Origin: DATMER01 sp963844885
Lineage (GTDB): Bacteria > Acidobacteriota > Thermoanaerobaculia > Multivoradales > UBA5704
Direction of reading: 5' to 3'
Assembly (NCBI GenBank): GCA_963844885.1
Contig: CAWJQA010000001.1
Location: forward strand, 124,001-188,000
Length of the DNA: 64,000 nt
A program made the position numbers and the translations under genes. Below the pieces are notes generated by a model, which did no database searches, was not told the origin of the DNA, and saw only the letters and a program-made list of their open reading frames with translations. Positions 46,022-55,662 of the stretch are shown here, piece after piece; within the stretch, counting starts at the first letter, position 1, and each line of letters starts with the position of its first letter.

Positions 46022-48821
46022 TCAGAAGCTCACCCGCACCCCCAACCGGAACGAGGTCGGCGGGGTTCGCAGCACCGGTTTCCTGTATCCCGGATTGACC
46101 GGAGTGGGGGAGGCGTTGTCGGCCTCCTGGAAGCCCCAGCGCTGGTCGAGCAGGATGGGCCTCTGCGCGTCCAGGACGTTGAAGACGTCCAGCAGGAAGT
46201 TTATGCTCGCGGGTCCGGCCTGGACCGGATAGCCGAAGTGGAGATCGGCTTCGTAGCTGTCGGGAGTCCTTCCTTCGGCGCCGCGCCGGGTCAGGAAGAA
46301 CTCATAGCGGCCGTAGATGTCCGAATAGCCGTAGCGGGTGACCGGCGTGCCCGTGCGGTAGTAGGCCGAGGCTCCCAGCGAGAGCTTCCAGGGGGTGAAG
46401 AAGACGCCGGAAGCTTTGAACTGATGCCGCCGGTCGTTCGAGAGCGGTCCCTGGTTCGTGATCCGGGTCAGGTCGCTGCCGTTCGTGAAGAAGTCGTAAT
46501 AGTCATAGGCCGCGGTGATGTTCGGGTCGGCGCCGACGTTGGTGAAGGGCGCGTACAGACCGTCGAAGTTCCCTTCCAGCTTGGAATAGAGGTAAGAGGC
46601 CATGCCCTGCCAACTGTGTGACATGTGCTTCTGCACGTCGAGCTGCACGCCCTTGAAGGTCCGTTCGGGCTTCGGCGCCGGGAAGGTGCGCGAGTAGTCC
46701 AGGGTGAAGACGTTCTTCATGATCCCCTTGCCCGGATTCCCGATGCAGTACGTGCCGTCGTCGGCGCAGAGGAAATCTTCGATCACTTCGCCGTACTCGC
46801 GCCAGATCCCCTTGATGCCCACGGAGATCGCCGGCCGGATCCGCCGCTCGTAGCCGAGCAGGGCCTCTTCGATGTATTGGTTGTGGAGGTCCGGGTCCGA
46901 CGGCTCGGTGAAGCCGCCGAAGATCGCCGACTCCTGGTCGAGCTCCGCTTCGGCGGCGGGGTCCGGCGTAGTGCTGGTCGGGCTGTAGTTGAAGATGCGG
47001 GCCTGGCGCTCGAACGAGAACGAGCGGATGACCAGGTCCATCGGAAGCTGCTCGTAGTAGCGGCCCCAGGAGCCGTAGACCTTGGCGGAGCCGTCCCCGC
47101 TCGGGTCCCAGATGAAGCCGAAGCGCGGCGCGTAGTCCTTCTTGAGGTCGATCTGCGTCTTGCCCGAGGCGTCGATGATCTCCTGCCGGTCCCAGCGCAG
47201 GCCGAAGTTGAAGGTGAGGTTGTCGCCGGCGGCCCAGCGGTCCTGGAGATAGAGCGTGGTGACGTTGTGCTCCGGCGAGGCGACGAGGGCGGAGACCGGC
47301 GCGTTGCCGATGGTCGCGGTGGGCGTGGTCCAGTAGAAGTGGCTGTAGACCGGCCGGAAACCCTGGCTGTAGACGTCGACCTGCTGGCCGCCGGACATGC
47401 GCTTGATCACGTCCGCGCTTTCGGTCTCGTACTCGAGGCCGCCCTTGATCTCGTGGGCTCCGATGAACCGGGTCACGGCGCCGCCGTAGAAGTCGCGCTG
47501 GAAGTCCTTCTCCTGGATCAGGCCGAAGCCGCCGTTCTGGTAGAAGTCGTTGTCGACCTGGCGGAACTGGACGGTGTCGCCGGCGGCGGAGGCCGGTCCG
47601 ACCGAGTTCTGCTCGTTGTGGCGGGAAGCCTGCGCGGAGAGAACCCAGTCCTGGCCCAGGATGCCCTCGTAGCGCAGCGAGTAGTCCTTGCCGCCGAAGC
47701 TGCGGACGCCCTGGTAGGTCGAGCGGATCGCCGTTGAGGCCGTGCTGGGCGTCGTTGATCGCCCCGGTGTCGTCGCGCGGGTCCTGGAAGAAGGTGCCGA
47801 TGAGCGACTGATTGTCCGAGAGCCGCCAGGTGAGCTTGGCGGAGGCGAGGTCGCGGTCGCTGTCGGAATCGACGATCTGGCCGGCGCGCGGGCCGGCGGT
47901 CAGGGCGCTCCGGGTGGTGTTGGTCACGCGGTCGTAGGCGGCGAAGAACCAGAGCTTGTCCTTCTTGAGGTAGCCGCCGAGGCCGAGGCCGTAGTCCTGT
48001 TTGGTATAGCCCTGGACCGAGCCGCCGGTGGAGACGATCGGGTCGGGATTGCTCTGGAAGGAGTCGTCGTCCCAGTAGCCGAAGACGTCGCCGTGGAATT
48101 CGTTGCCGCCGGACTTGGTGATGACGTTGACGATGCCGCCGGTGGAGCGGCCGAACTCGGCCTCGTAGCCGCCGGTCTTCACGTCCACGGCCTGGATGAA
48201 TTCGAAGTTCAGCTCCTTGCCCTGGAAGCCGTACTCGGCGCCGGTGGTGTTGACCCCGTCGATGTAGAAAACGTTTTCAGCCCCGGTCGAGCCGTAGACG
48301 GTGATCGAGGACTGGGAGGTGTTCTCCGCGTTGGCGTCGGACGAGACGCCGGGGGTGATCTGGACCACCGAGGAGTAGTTGCGGCCGGTGGGGAGGGTTT
48401 CGATCGCCCGCGCGTCCAGGTTGGTGCCGAGGGTGTTGGAGGTCGTATCGACGACCGGCACCTCGCTGGTGACGGTGATCTCCTCGGAGACCGACGGGGT
48501 GAGCTCGACGTTCAGGGTGGCGTCCTGGTCGAGGCTCACGGCGAGCTCGCGGGATTCCACGCCGAATCCCTGGAGATTGAAGTTGACGGTGTAGGTGCCC
48601 GGCGGCAGGAGGGTGAGCCGGTAGTGGCCTCCCTCGTCCGTAACGTCGGTGCGCACACCCTGGAGGTTGGGGCTGCGCGCCTCGACGGTGACGCCGGGCA
48701 GCACGCCGCCGTCCGCGTCGGTGACGCGGCCGAGGATGCTCCCGGTGGTCTGGGCCGAGGCCGCGAAAGCAGCCAGGAGGAGGACGCACAACAGCAGGAC
48801 CGGTCGACGCCATGCGCTCAT
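46022..48821 (-). CDS. TonB-dependent receptor with carboxypeptidase-regulatory domain, frameshifted
   Basis: Signal peptide (LLLCVLLLAAFAASAQ), then a CarboxypepD_reg-like domain (GSILGRVTDADGGVLPGVTV), a plug domain (EEITVTSEVPVVDTTSN, VYGSTGAENVFYIDGVNT, AEFGRSTGGIVNVITKSGG) and a 22-strand-type barrel ending in RLGVRVSF with the terminal F. About 932 residues in total, as in the OAR-like receptors that abound in Acidobacteriota. One extra base near 47737 shifts the frame; downstream the other frame continues directly (STYQGVRSFGG, later MTRFIGAHEIKGGLEYE). Such receptors import peptides, siderophores or glycans using the TonB system. It is monocistronic; a hairpin lies downstream at 45983. 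Confidence 0.88.
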
Positions 48822-48903
48822 CGGAGTCTCCTGTCGGCGGGTCTCTCCGCCGGACGTGTCACAAATCCGTGACAGAGGGGGAATCTAGCACAGAGCCTCA
48901 CCC

Positions 48904-48928
48904 AGGGGCAGGCACAAGGCCTGCCCCT
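48904..48928 (-). repeat. Palindrome at the end of the phosphodiesterase gene
   Basis: AGGGGCAGGC (48904-48913) pairs exactly with GCCTGCCCCT (48919-48928), spaced by 5 bases, and touches the stop codon of the 48927 gene. This sequence is a common form of intergenic repeat in many genomes and may act as terminator; no T run is present. Confidence 0.6.
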
Positions 48929-50819
48929 ACAGTCCGCCGAACTGCCCCAGCACCGCGCGGATCTCCGGCTGGGCGGGATCGATCTCCAGCGATCTCCGGA
49001 AGGCCCGGGCGGCGCCGGCGGGGTCTTCCAGGCAGAGGCTCGCGAGGCCGGCTCCGTTGTAGGCCAGACGACTGGCGAGGGGCTCGTTCGGCGCGCGGCG
49101 CGCGGCGGTCTCGAAGTCGGAGAGGGCCTGCCGGCACTCCTTGCGTTCGAAACGGGCCTGGCCCCGGGCGAGCCAGAGCTTCGGCGTGTCCGGCTGGACG
49201 GCCAGGGCCCGGTCCAGAAGGCGGCGGCGGCGGTCCGGATCGGCCTGGCGGGCTCGGCCCAGAACGCGTTCCACGCCTCCGGGAAGGCCGGCTTCCACGG
49301 CTCGGATCAGGAGATCGTCCGAGCGGTCCCGGTCTTTTGCCTCCAGCAGCTCGCTCAGATTCCAGGCGGCCGATGCCTGGCCGGGAGCCAGCGCGAGGGC
49401 GCGCTCGAACGCTCGGGCGGCTTCCTCCGTCCTGCCGGCCTGGCGGAGGAGGAGTCCTTCGTTGTTGTAGGAGGCCGGGGTGCGGGTTCCCGAGTCACGT
49501 CCGGAACGGCGGCCTCCGGAGTCCGCGCCGAGATAACCGAGCGCGCGCAGCTTCGCGACCTCCTCGCCGCCTCCCTCGGACGCCGGGAGGCTCGGGAGCG
49601 GCGCGGGCTTCCAGCGGGCTCGGTCGTCGATGGGCTCTCCCGCGGCGGCCGGCGAGCCGGGGAGGGGAGGGCCGGCCATGTCCTTTCCAGGTGGAAGGCC
49701 GAGGAGCGCCAGCAGCGTGGCGCAGACCTGATCGACGCGACCGCGTCCCCGTTCGCCGGGTCCCTCGCCGGGATCGATCCCGGGGCCTTCGAGGAGATAG
49801 ATGCCTTCATCGCGGTGCCAGAGGCCGGCCGTGGCCGCCTTCGCGCTCTCCAGGCCTTGCGGCCGGCCGTCTCCCCAGAGGAAGCCGTGGTCGGAGGCGA
49901 TCATGAGCACGGCGCCGTGTTCCCCGGCCCACTTGCGGTAACCGCCGAGCAGGCGGTCGACCTCGGCAAAGTAAAGCTCGGGCACGCGGTGGTAGCGTTC
50001 GAAGTCCTCCTCGGAGATCCCCGCCTGCCGCGGCGGCGCATAGGGGGCGAAGACGTGGCCGATCGTGTCGGTGCCCTGGAGATAGAGAAGGGTGAGGTCG
50101 GGCGTCTCCGTCTCCAGCCAGGAGCGGGCCAGGGCGTCGTAGGCGCGGGTCTCGACCAGGATGCGGCGCAGCGCGCTCACCGGGTGGGCGTACGGATCGG
50201 GACGGGCCACGGCCTCGTCGTAGGCGGCCCGGTCCAGCCAGGGAAGATACTCGCGGAGATCCTCGTACCCGGTCTCGCTCTCCACCCGGTCCAGGATCTG
50301 GCGCGCCCAGGCCTCCCGGTCCGCCGGATGGACGATGCCCGGCGGCGGCTTGCGATCCTTCGAGGTGAAGGAGAAGAAACGGTCGGCCACCATCAGGCCG
50401 CGCACCGGCTCGGCGGGCCAGGTGGCCCACATGCCGAACACGGCGGAGTTACGGCCTTCGAGGTCCGCGAGGTTCCAGACGGCCGGAACGCGGCGCTCCG
50501 CGCGGGTGATCGGCTCCTCGGCATCGGTCTCCGGATTGCGGCGGGTGAAATCGAGAATGCCGTGCTCCAGCGGGCTCGCGCCGGTCATCATCGTCGTCCA
50601 GACGAGCGGGGAGAGCGGCGGCTGGATCGTGGTGAGGACGCCGGTCCGGCCCTCCTTCGCCAGCGCGGCGAGGTTGGGCATCACTCCATCCTTTAGATAG
50701 GAGTCCAGGAGCTGCCAGTCGGCGCCGTCCAGCCCGAGGAAGAGAACCGGGCGGCGGGTGGGAGTCTGCCGGCAGGCGGCGAGGCTCAGGAGCAGAACGA
50801 TGAGAAAGAGGCGTCGCAT
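48927..50819 (-). CDS. Alkaline-phosphatase-superfamily phosphodiesterase lipoprotein with TPR domain
   Basis: A 630-residue lipoprotein (MRRLFLIVLLLSLAAC, lipobox LAAC). The catalytic domain of the nucleotide pyrophosphatase/phosphodiesterase type follows: PVLFLGLDGADWQLLDSYL with the first metal aspartate, nucleophile threonine in WTTMMTGASPLEHGI, TDTIGHVF and SDHGFLWGDGRPQG for the remaining metal ligands, and VDQVCATLLALLGLPPGKDM. After a linker a TPR array begins (YNNEGLLLRQAGRTEEAARAF) and extends to the C-terminus. Members hydrolyse phosphodiester or phosphonate substrates in the periplasm; the TPR part likely binds a partner. An AGGCGTCGC sequence precedes the ATG at 50819. Divergent from the ABC permease gene at 50912. 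Confidence 0.88.
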   Translation of the reverse strand: MRRLFLIVLLLSLAACRQTPTRRPVLFLGLDGADWQLLDSYLKDGVMPNLAALAKEGRTGVLTTIQPPLSPLVWTTMMTGASPLEHGILDFTRRNPETDAEEPITRAERRVPAVWNLADLEGRNSAVFGMWATWPAEPVRGLMVADRFFSFTSKDRKPPPGIVHPADREAWARQILDRVESETGYEDLREYLPWLDRAAYDEAVARPDPYAHPVSALRRILVETRAYDALARSWLETETPDLTLLYLQGTDTIGHVFAPYAPPRQAGISEEDFERYHRVPELYFAEVDRLLGGYRKWAGEHGAVLMIASDHGFLWGDGRPQGLESAKAATAGLWHRDEGIYLLEGPGIDPGEGPGERGRGRVDQVCATLLALLGLPPGKDMAGPPLPGSPAAAGEPIDDRARWKPAPLPSLPASEGGGEEVAKLRALGYLGADSGGRRSGRDSGTRTPASYNNEGLLLRQAGRTEEAARAFERALALAPGQASAAWNLSELLEAKDRDRSDDLLIRAVEAGLPGGVERVLGRARQADPDRRRRLLDRALAVQPDTPKLWLARGQARFERKECRQALSDFETAARRAPNEPLASRLAYNGAGLASLCLEDPAGAARAFRRSLEIDPAQPEIRAVLGQFGGL

Positions 50820-50911
50820 GGCCAATGGAGGACGATGGACGTTTATACCACTCACCCGAAACATGCGGCGCGCCGCGCTCGTAAGGAAGGCAACGAGAGG
50901 GAGATTTGCTC

Positions 50912-53392
50912 ATGAACGTGCTCCTGAAAGACCTCCGCTATGCCGCCCGGATGCTCGTCAAGACGCCGGGCTTCACCGCCGTCGCGCTCGTCACCCTGAC
51001 CCTCGCGATCGGCGCCAACACCGCCATCTTCAGCATCGTCAACGGCATGCTCATCCGGCCGCTGCCGTTTCCCGAGCCCGGCCGCCTGATCCAGCTCATG
51101 CGCGGCTTCAAGGAGGGCGGGGTCGGCAATTCGATCTCAATCCCCAAGTACGTCTACTGGGAAGAGCACAGCCGCGAGGTGTTCCAAGGGGTCGCCGCCT
51201 TCGACAACCTGGGATCGGGCTTCAATATGGCCGGCGACGGCACGCCGGAGCGCCTGGTCGGCTCGCGGGTGACGCACGAGTTCTTCTCCGTCTTCGGCGT
51301 CACGCCGGCCCTCGGCCGCGATTTCGTGCCCGACGAGGACCGCCCCGGCGCCGTCAAGGTCGTCGTGCTGAGCCATGGCCTTTGGCAGCGCCGTTTCAAC
51401 GCCGACCGCTCGATCGTCGGCAAGCCTCTCCAGCTCAACGGCGAAGCCTACACCGTGATCGGCGTAGCTCCCGAGTGGTTCCGCTATCCGGCCAAGGCCG
51501 ACCTCTGGACGCCGTTCCAGATGGACCGCGCGAGCCTCGAGAAGGGTCACTACTTCGAGGTGGTGGGCCGGCTCAGGCCGGGCGTGAGCAAGGAGAAAGC
51601 CGACGCCGCGGCAGCCCTGATCGGCAAGAATTTCTTCACCAGCCACCCCGATTTCGGCCAGGGGGACGAGACCCTGTCCCTGGTCACGCTGCGCGACCGC
51701 CTGTTCGGGCGGCTGCGGCCGGTGCTCTACATCCTGCTCGGCGCCGTGGCGTTCGTGTTGCTCATCGCCTGCGTCAACCTGGCCAACCTGCAGCTCGCCC
51801 GGGCCGCGGGAAGGCAGAGGGAGATCGCCATCCGCGCCGTGCTCGGCGCCCGCACGTCGCAGGTGGTCAAGCAGCTCGTCACCGAGAGCCTGCTGCTCTC
51901 CGTGGCCGGCGGCGTCCTCGGCCTGTTGGCCGGGATGTGGATCCTCAAGCCTCTGCTCGCGTTGAGCCCGCCGGAGATCGAGCGCCTGACGCCCATCGGC
52001 ATCGATCCCACCGTGGTGGCTTTCACGTTCGGCCTGTCGTTGCTGGCCGGTCTCCTCTTCGGCCTGGCGCCGGCCTTCCAGGCGGCGCGCGTCAACCTCA
52101 ACGAGCCGCTCAAGGAGGGGACGAACCGGTCCACGGGCGGTGTCCGCGGCAGCCTGACGCGGCGGCTCCTGGTGATCAGCGAGGTGGCGCTCGCGCTGGT
52201 GCCGCTCACCGGCGCCGTGCTCCTGGTCAAAAGCTTTTCCAACGTGGTGCGGACCGATCCGGGGTTCGAGCCGAAAAACGTGCTCACCATGAAGCTCTCG
52301 CTGCCCGAAGGCCGCTACGCGCAGCCGGAGAGGCTGGAGGCGATGAGCCGCGACCTGACCGGCCGCGTCGCGGGCCTGCCCGGAGTCAAGTCGGCTTCGC
52401 TGGCGATCTCGCTGCCGCTCGAAGGTGGTCCCGACCTGCCGTTCACGATCGAAGGCAAATATGCCGGCGGTGCGGCCGAAAACACGCCGGGCATCGGTTT
52501 CGCGCAGTACCGGGCCAACACGTCCGGCTATTTCGAAGGCCTCCAGATCCCGGTCGCCCGCGGCCGCACCTTCACCGAGCGGGACACCGGCAACGCGCCG
52601 CTCGTCGCGGTGATCAACGAGGCCGCGGCCAAGCAGTTCTGGCCGGGAGAGAATCCGGTCGGCAAGCGGATCACCGTCGGCCAGCCGTTCCTGCCCGAGA
52701 TCGCCGACGGACAGCCGCGCGAGATCGTGGGCATCGTCCGCAACGTGCGGGAGACCGGCCTCGACGACGAAGCTCCGCCGATCGTCTACGTGCCGCTGTC
52801 ACAGGCCCCGGCCGGCATCCTGGCCCTGGTCGTGCGGCTGCTGCCGGTGAGCCTGGTAGTGAAGACCGACCGCGAGGTGCCGAACCTGGCCACGGCCGTC
52901 CAGAAGGAGGTCTGGGCCGTGGACCCGCAGCAGCCGGTCAACGACATCCGGATGATGGACGAGGTCGTGTCGCGCTCGCTCGGCCGGCAGCGGTTCGCGG
53001 CCGTGCTGCTGGGAGGGCTGGCGTTGCTGGCGCTTCTCCTGGCCGGGGTGGGGATCTACGGCGTGCTGTCGTACCTGGTGACGCAGCGCACGCGCGAGAT
53101 CGGCGTCCGCATGGCGCTCGGAGCCTCGGCCCGCAACGTGCTCGGCATGGTGGTACGGCAGGGCTTCGTATCGGTGCTGATCGGCGTCGCCGCGGGCGTG
53201 GCCGGAGCCTGGGCCCTGGCCCGGATCCTGGGAGGCCAGATCGCGAACCTGCTGGCCGGCGGCAGCGCTACGGACCCGATGACCTTCGTGGTGGCGCCGG
53301 CCGTGCTCGCGGCCGTGGCGCTGCTCGCGAGCGTCATCCCGGCCCACCGGGCGAGCCAGATGGACCCGCTGCTGGCGCTGCGGCGGGACTGA
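50912..53392 (+). CDS. MacB/FtsX-type ABC permease (acidobacterial duplicated orphan type)
   Basis: An 826-residue membrane protein with duplicated FtsX-MacB halves. It starts MNVLLKDLRYAARMLVKTPG, the family signature, with GAGGGAG upstream. First half: helix near residue 20-45 (TAVALVTLTLAIGANTAIF), a MacB-type periplasmic domain, then three helices (LLGAVAFVLLIACVNLANLQ and following). Second half: RRLLVISEVALALVPLTGAV, another periplasmic domain, and three final helices (LLGGLALLALLLAGVGIYGV, APAVLAAVALLASVIP). The cytoplasmic coupling motif REIAIRAVLGARTSQVVKQ and its repeat REIGVRMALGASARNVLGM are both present. No ATPase gene is adjacent, as usual for this group; mechanotransmission or export of peptides/antibiotics is assumed. 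It ends with MDPLLALRRD. Confidence 0.92.
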   Translation: MNVLLKDLRYAARMLVKTPGFTAVALVTLTLAIGANTAIFSIVNGMLIRPLPFPEPGRLIQLMRGFKEGGVGNSISIPKYVYWEEHSREVFQGVAAFDNLGSGFNMAGDGTPERLVGSRVTHEFFSVFGVTPALGRDFVPDEDRPGAVKVVVLSHGLWQRRFNADRSIVGKPLQLNGEAYTVIGVAPEWFRYPAKADLWTPFQMDRASLEKGHYFEVVGRLRPGVSKEKADAAAALIGKNFFTSHPDFGQGDETLSLVTLRDRLFGRLRPVLYILLGAVAFVLLIACVNLANLQLARAAGRQREIAIRAVLGARTSQVVKQLVTESLLLSVAGGVLGLLAGMWILKPLLALSPPEIERLTPIGIDPTVVAFTFGLSLLAGLLFGLAPAFQAARVNLNEPLKEGTNRSTGGVRGSLTRRLLVISEVALALVPLTGAVLLVKSFSNVVRTDPGFEPKNVLTMKLSLPEGRYAQPERLEAMSRDLTGRVAGLPGVKSASLAISLPLEGGPDLPFTIEGKYAGGAAENTPGIGFAQYRANTSGYFEGLQIPVARGRTFTERDTGNAPLVAVINEAAAKQFWPGENPVGKRITVGQPFLPEIADGQPREIVGIVRNVRETGLDDEAPPIVYVPLSQAPAGILALVVRLLPVSLVVKTDREVPNLATAVQKEVWAVDPQQPVNDIRMMDEVVSRSLGRQRFAAVLLGGLALLALLLAGVGIYGVLSYLVTQRTREIGVRMALGASARNVLGMVVRQGFVSVLIGVAAGVAGAWALARILGGQIANLLAGGSATDPMTFVVAPAVLAAVALLASVIPAHRASQMDPLLALRRD

Positions 53393-55279
53393 CCCGCACC
53401 AGCACGAACCTTTCGGCGTCGGCTTTCTCCGCGCGGGCGTAGAGGGCCTGGACCATCGGATACTGCGGTTTCCCGAGCTCCCGGTGCTTGACGTCGAACT
53501 GGCGATGGAAAGTCAGACTGCGCTCTCCATCCGGCCAGGCGACGGCCGCGAGGAAGGCGCCGACCGCGGTGTCGTGCCGGATCTCCCGGGGAAGCGTCTC
53601 CGGTGCCCACCCTTCTGGCCAGCGCAGGGTGAGCTCCACCTCGTCGCGGTCGGCGTAGCTGAAGAGGATGGGGAGATCCGCTTCGCGGCGTCGGTGCGGG
53701 AAAGGCTGCGTGGCCGGACCCAGCGGCAGACTGGGTGAGAGGCTGACCTCATCCCCGAGAACCTCTTCCTCGCGCTGGGCCAGCGACCAGGTGACCTCCA
53801 CCGTCTTCCTCGTCGACGAGCTCCCGCACCTTGACGTCGGTCAGCGTGAAGTCGCGATAGGACTCCGTGAGCCAGTCCTGCCGATGCCTTCACGGTCTCC
53901 TCGGCGGTGGGCTGCCAGCCCAGCCGGCTCCAGGCATGGTGGCCGGTGAGCTTCAGGCTTCCCCGGCCGGTGACGCGGCCCTGGGCGTCCACCTCCAGGT
54001 CGACCCTGGCTCGGCGGACGTTCTCCGTGTACGGCGTTTCGGGCAGGGCCACGATTTCGGCGCGGTCCGGCGTATGATCAGCGCCGGCATGCCCTCTGGG
54101 GCGAGGTGGCGAAGAGAGGATTCGGAGTGGACCGATCGAGAAGCACTATGGCGCGAGGTCAACATCAGAGGAGCGGGCGAACGTTGCAGCGAGGGTTGGG
54201 GAAGCTGGCGTCGAACTTCCCATCGTCCCGGTCCGAGGCCCAGACGGCGCGCCCCGGAACCCCGACCGCCTGGAGCATGGCCTGAAGAAGCAGCGCCTTG
54301 CCCGCGGAGTCGCCGCGCCGCGCGGCCAGAACCGAGTCGGCGGTGGTGTCTTCCGGGAGACCCACTCCGGGGAGATCCTCGGTTTCGATCTGGTCCCGGA
54401 CGAAGCGGTAGAGCACCTCCGCCTTGGCCCGGGAACCCGTGGCCGGGCCGGCGATCTCCTGGGCCTTGCGCCCGGCGTTCGAGGATTTCCGGAGAGCCTT
54501 CTCGTACTCGTCGCCGTAGAGGTCGCAGGCCGTGGCCCAGGTCTTGAGCAGACGTTTCGGCTTGATGGCGTCCTTGATGACGACCGGAATCAGCAGATAC
54601 CAGCTCGCCAGATCCTCGAAGGGAGCGGCGAAGGGCTGTTCGGGATCGCCGGAAGGTTTCGGCCCCAGGCCCAGATCCGCCGCCGTCCAGAGCTTCGAGG
54701 AATCCTGCTGGCTACCCATTGAGAGGTTCCAGAAATGTAGGAGCGGACGGTGACGACGCTCGGGATGTCGTAGACCACCTCGGAGTAGACGGTCGGCACC
54801 TCCTCCTGGAAGTACCAGGGTTCCAGCGAGAAGAGCGAGACGGCACGGAGGCGGTACTTGTAGTCGAGGACCGCCCCGACCTCCACACCCGGAAACACGA
54901 TGGAGGAGACGAACCTCTTGCCGGACCGGGAGGTGCGGCGCTTGAAGACCGCATCCTTCGGCAGCGGGATCTCGCGGCCGTCCGCCAGCACGGTTTTTCC
55001 CTGCAGGTCCATCAGCCGCGCCTGCTTGCTGTGGAAGACCAGAACCTCGCCGTACCGCTTGCCTTCCTCGGTGAGGATCTTCCGCCGCACCTCGATCGTG
55101 AAGGTGGGAGAGAAGCGGCCGGTCCTGGGGTCGAGCATGGAGAACGTCCCCCTCTTGAAGAGGACGACCGCCGGCGCGCCCGGGGCGTCCTGCACCGGAA
55201 GCGTTGTTTCCTGGGCCGTCGCGGCCAGGGGGATCAGGAGAAGCAGGAGGGCGGCCAGGCGACGGGTAAGTTGGGTCAT
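53334..55279 (-). pseudogene. Secreted DUF3857/transglutaminase protein with multiple frame breaks
   Basis: The ATG at 55279 begins a signal peptide (MTQLTRRLAALLLLLIPLAA). The first 190 residues are a DUF3857 domain (YGEVLVFHSKQARLMDLQG, RFVSSIVFPGVEVGAVLDY, EPWYFQEEVPTVYSEVVYD). After a break near 54720 another frame carries the transglutaminase-like part (AEVLYRFVRDQIETEDLPG, ADSVLAARRGDSAGKALLL), in which the usual nucleophilic cysteine of the GDC motif is replaced by S in RRGDSAGKA. Further breaks occur between 54165 and 54050 and near 53800, before the C-terminal segments (TPYTENVRRARVDLEVDAQ, FHRQFDVKHRELGKPQYP). The 3' end overlaps the convergent permease gene by 59 bases. Either badly read sequence or a decaying gene. 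Confidence 0.7.
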
Positions 55280-55399
55280 AGGTAGAGCTCCGCTTCTGTT
55301 TGTCTGAAGAGGGATAATTGTTACACGCCCGATGATCTGGAGCGGGCTTCGGGTCCGGTCACGGTTTGCCGGGCCCGACTGCGTGGCATCGCCCGGCGG

Positions 55400-55587
55400 C
55401 GTTGGGGAGCCGTTCCCCAACGTCACCAGACGCTCTGCGCCGGCAGCGCGGGTCCGCGCATCGTTGGGGAACGTCTCCCCAACGTCACCGGGTGCCGTCC
55501 GCTGATGGGGAACGTCTCCCCATCGCGCCCGGGCGTTGCGCGCGGCGGCGGCGGCTCCGGTCCGCGTTGGGGAAGCGTTCCCCAACG
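55400..55587. repeat. Four-copy hairpin repeat upstream of the NACHT fusion gene
   Basis: Four imperfect copies of CGTTGGGGAACGTTCCCCAACG lie at 55400-55422, 55462-55484, 55504-55524 and 55565-55587 with spacers of 19-41 bases. Each is a self-complementary hairpin; the third starts GATGGGG and ends CCCCATC, a compensatory change that keeps the stem. They lie between two divergent genes. Confidence 0.8.
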
Positions 55588-55662
55588 ATGCCGAACGCTC
55601 TCACGCTCGCGCCGACGCGTTTTCGTTGCCCACCGCTGATATCTCAGCGAGAGAGCAAGGAT

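Noticed and set aside
50758..53442. 894-codon frame overlapping the ABC permease
   Set aside because: It is the +1 shadow of the permease, arginine- and glycine-rich, without membrane helices.
55400..55587. CRISPR array
   Set aside because: The repeats are perfect hairpins of 21-23 bases with unequal spacers of 19-41 bases, only four copies, and no cas genes.
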